From: Xanthomonas translucens pv. translucens DSM 18974
GTDB lineage: Bacteria > Pseudomonadota > Gammaproteobacteria > Xanthomonadales > Xanthomonadaceae
Assembly: GCF_000331775.1 (NCBI RefSeq)
Contig: NZ_CAPJ01000250.1
Coordinates: 1 to 9,257 of the forward strand
Length of the DNA: 9,257 nucleotides
Reading direction: 5' to 3'
Made by a program: the position numbers and the translations under genes. Below, in pieces: positions 8,801 to 9,257 of this stretch (within the stretch, counting starts at the first letter, position 1; each line of letters opens with the position of its first letter). The notes beneath the pieces are model-generated. The model had not been told where the DNA came from. It worked only from the letters and a program-made list of their open reading frames with translations, and ran no database searches.

Positions 8801-9257
8801 TGCTGGATGTGCGCCTGCACGTGGAATTCGTCGGCGTCGAGCTCGATGCCGCCACCCGCCAGCAGGTGGAGATCTACCGCAGCGGCGCCGGCAAGTCCGG
8901 CGGCCAGCGGCAGAAGCTGGCCACCACCTGCCTGGCCGCGGCGCTGCGCTACCAGCTCGGCGGCGAGGACGGCGAACTGCCGCGTTACTGCGCGGTGGTG
9001 CTGGACGAAGCCTTCGACAAGGCCGACAATGAATTCACCGCGCTGGCGATGAACATCTTCGAGAACTTCGGCTTCCAGATGGTGGTGGCCACGCCGCTGA
9101 AATCGGTGATGACCCTGGAACCGTTCATCGGTGGCGCCTGTTTCGTCGAGATCAGCGGCCGCCACGATTCGGGCGTGCTGCTGATCGAATACGACGAGCA
9201 GGCGCGCCGGCTCAAATTGCCCGAGCGCACGCGCGGCGCGGCCACGCCAGGCGATGC
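5884..9257 (+). CDS. jetC: Wadjet type I subunit JetC (SMC/MukB-like ATPase), 3' end cut by window
   Basis: 1124 residues are visible and no stop is reached. This is the COG4913/SbcC-like ATPase of Wadjet, the SMC motor that by family knowledge extrudes DNA loops with JetA and JetB. Order: RMRRLQVHNWGTFSGL opening the head, Walker A GRSGSGKST (53-61, K59), charged coiled coil (~270-430), a hinge-like domain (~483-640, from PFVGELLQVRNEESDW to RRRWLLGFDN), a second coiled coil (~645-900), VNASLEQVPFNRGTLLTIEL, the ABC signature SGAGKSGGQRQK (1000-1011), Walker B CAVVLDEAFD (D1041, E1042) and a D/H-loop region VVATPLKSV (~1068). There is no Rad50-type CxxC hook. All ATPase motifs are intact. 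The ATG at 5884 gives a normal N-terminus; M25 (5956) is a less likely start. The gene lies 87 bases after the IS. The visible length is close to the full family length, so the stop is probably near. Confidence 0.92.
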   Translation, partial: MKSSASTPGLFAGDLPDPRLQQFRMRRLQVHNWGTFSGLTEIPIAARGFLFVGRSGSGKSTLLDAMSALLTPPSIVDFNAAAREAERSGRDRNLVSYVRGAWADQQDSESGEIATQYLRKGATWTALVLEYRNGEGSVVSLVRLFWIAGNGTAAADVRKHYIVAERAFDIAADLDGFDLDLRKLKQRLHDVHHFDSFAGYAERFRHQLGIGNEMALRLLHKTQSAKNLGDLNAFLRGFMLEEPKTFDAAERLVGDFAELDGAHQAVVTARRQVETLLPARGHHAELMAVRRQRSELDELKLGIDSYREQRRLALLDARLQELDTQDRGLAGEEGQRRAALENHQRRLDDLEAQRRAQGGERIDALERERGQLEAECDRRAGKRTQAEQACRQLEQVLAGSAQGFAGQAAQARAALEDGTRAAAELDEAISQRIAGKAEDAKRFAEVRAEIDALKRNPSNIPAPMQALRARLSADTGVPEAALPFVGELLQVRNEESDWRGAIERVLHGFAQSLLVDERHYADVADWVNRTHLGIRLVYYRVRDNEHALSGRAPAAGSLLHKLELREHAFAGWLRRELGKRFDYDCVDNAKALRHAERAITREGQVKHPGERYEKDDRHAVNDRRRWLLGFDNRDKLALFEEEGLALAQRIAACDADVAALRARRERDGARRLAQHTLANLAWDEIDVAAPLQRLDDIATALRQLREGDGNLRALGEAIDHARADIKQAERTYESVREERIGLGVERVRLEKQRLNCADANARVVTPLQRQGLNERLAGLGVLSLDNLEAHFRQIGNAIVEQTSASDKEHNRLEQLLLGCFRRYCQQWPEDSGDFTVSLSSAEDFLARLQRLERDGLPRHEARFFELLQSQSKNNLLALQRHTAEARKSIAQRLDEVNASLEQVPFNRGTLLTIELGDRRLPEVIEFHQRLRDVLGHHQTEQRELAEQQFAVLRELVRRLGSQDGEDKRWRELVLDVRLHVEFVGVELDAATRQQVEIYRSGAGKSGGQRQKLATTCLAAALRYQLGGEDGELPRYCAVVLDEAFDKADNEFTALAMNIFENFGFQMVVATPLKSVMTLEPFIGGACFVEISGRHDSGVLLIEYDEQARRLKLPERTRGAATPGD

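Noticed and set aside
5710..9165. Minus-strand open frame of 1151 codons opposite jetC
   Set aside because: It mirrors a GC-rich gene whose third positions are mostly G or C, so stops are rare on the other strand. Its translation is Ala/Gln/Val/Leu-rich with no family motif, while the + frame carries Walker A, Walker B and the ABC signature.

Overview
The window is high-GC DNA with dense, strongly GC-biased coding. The gene content and protein character (FolE, a KgtP-type transporter, a YdeI/OmdA-type tail) suggest a gammaproteobacterium of the Xanthomonadaceae or Lysobacteraceae type. That placement is an inference from general resemblance, not from a marker gene.

Layout, left to right. Bases 1-288 hold what looks like the 3' end of a YdeI/OmdA-family gene, recognisable only from about base 118. 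Next come two housekeeping genes on the + strand: a KgtP-like dicarboxylate/2-oxoglutarate MFS symporter (409-1794), followed by a 14-bp-stem hairpin, and folE, GTP cyclohydrolase I (1940-2542). From 2614 to the right edge lies a type I Wadjet anti-plasmid operon: jetA (DUF3375, 2614-4083), jetB (DUF4194, 4070-4774, overlapping jetA by 14 bp) and jetC (SMC/MukB-like ATPase, 5884 to beyond the right edge). The fourth gene, jetD (TOPRIM-type nuclease subunit), is not in the window and would be expected just beyond it.

The operon is split between jetB and jetC by an IS481-family insertion sequence of about 1021 bp (4776-5796), oriented against the operon. It sits in a CTAG target with a 6-bp duplication (CCTAGT/CCTAGG). 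The palindromic CTAG supplies the stop codon of jetB on one strand and the stop codon of the transposase on the other, so insertion leaves jetB intact. The transposase gene carries a frameshift near 5400, so this copy is probably immobile by its own transposase. All three jet reading frames present are intact. A promoter-like element (TTGGTT, 17 bp, TAGACT) lies between the IS and jetC, six bases before the jetC ATG. It could keep jetC and jetD transcribed despite the IS.

How the genes work together: from knowledge of the family, JetA (kleisin), JetB (KITE-type, MukE-like) and JetC (SMC ATPase) form a DNA-loop-extruding complex. It recognises small circular DNA and lets JetD cut it. The system itself is known. 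What is unusual here is the way the insertion sequence is accommodated inside the operon.
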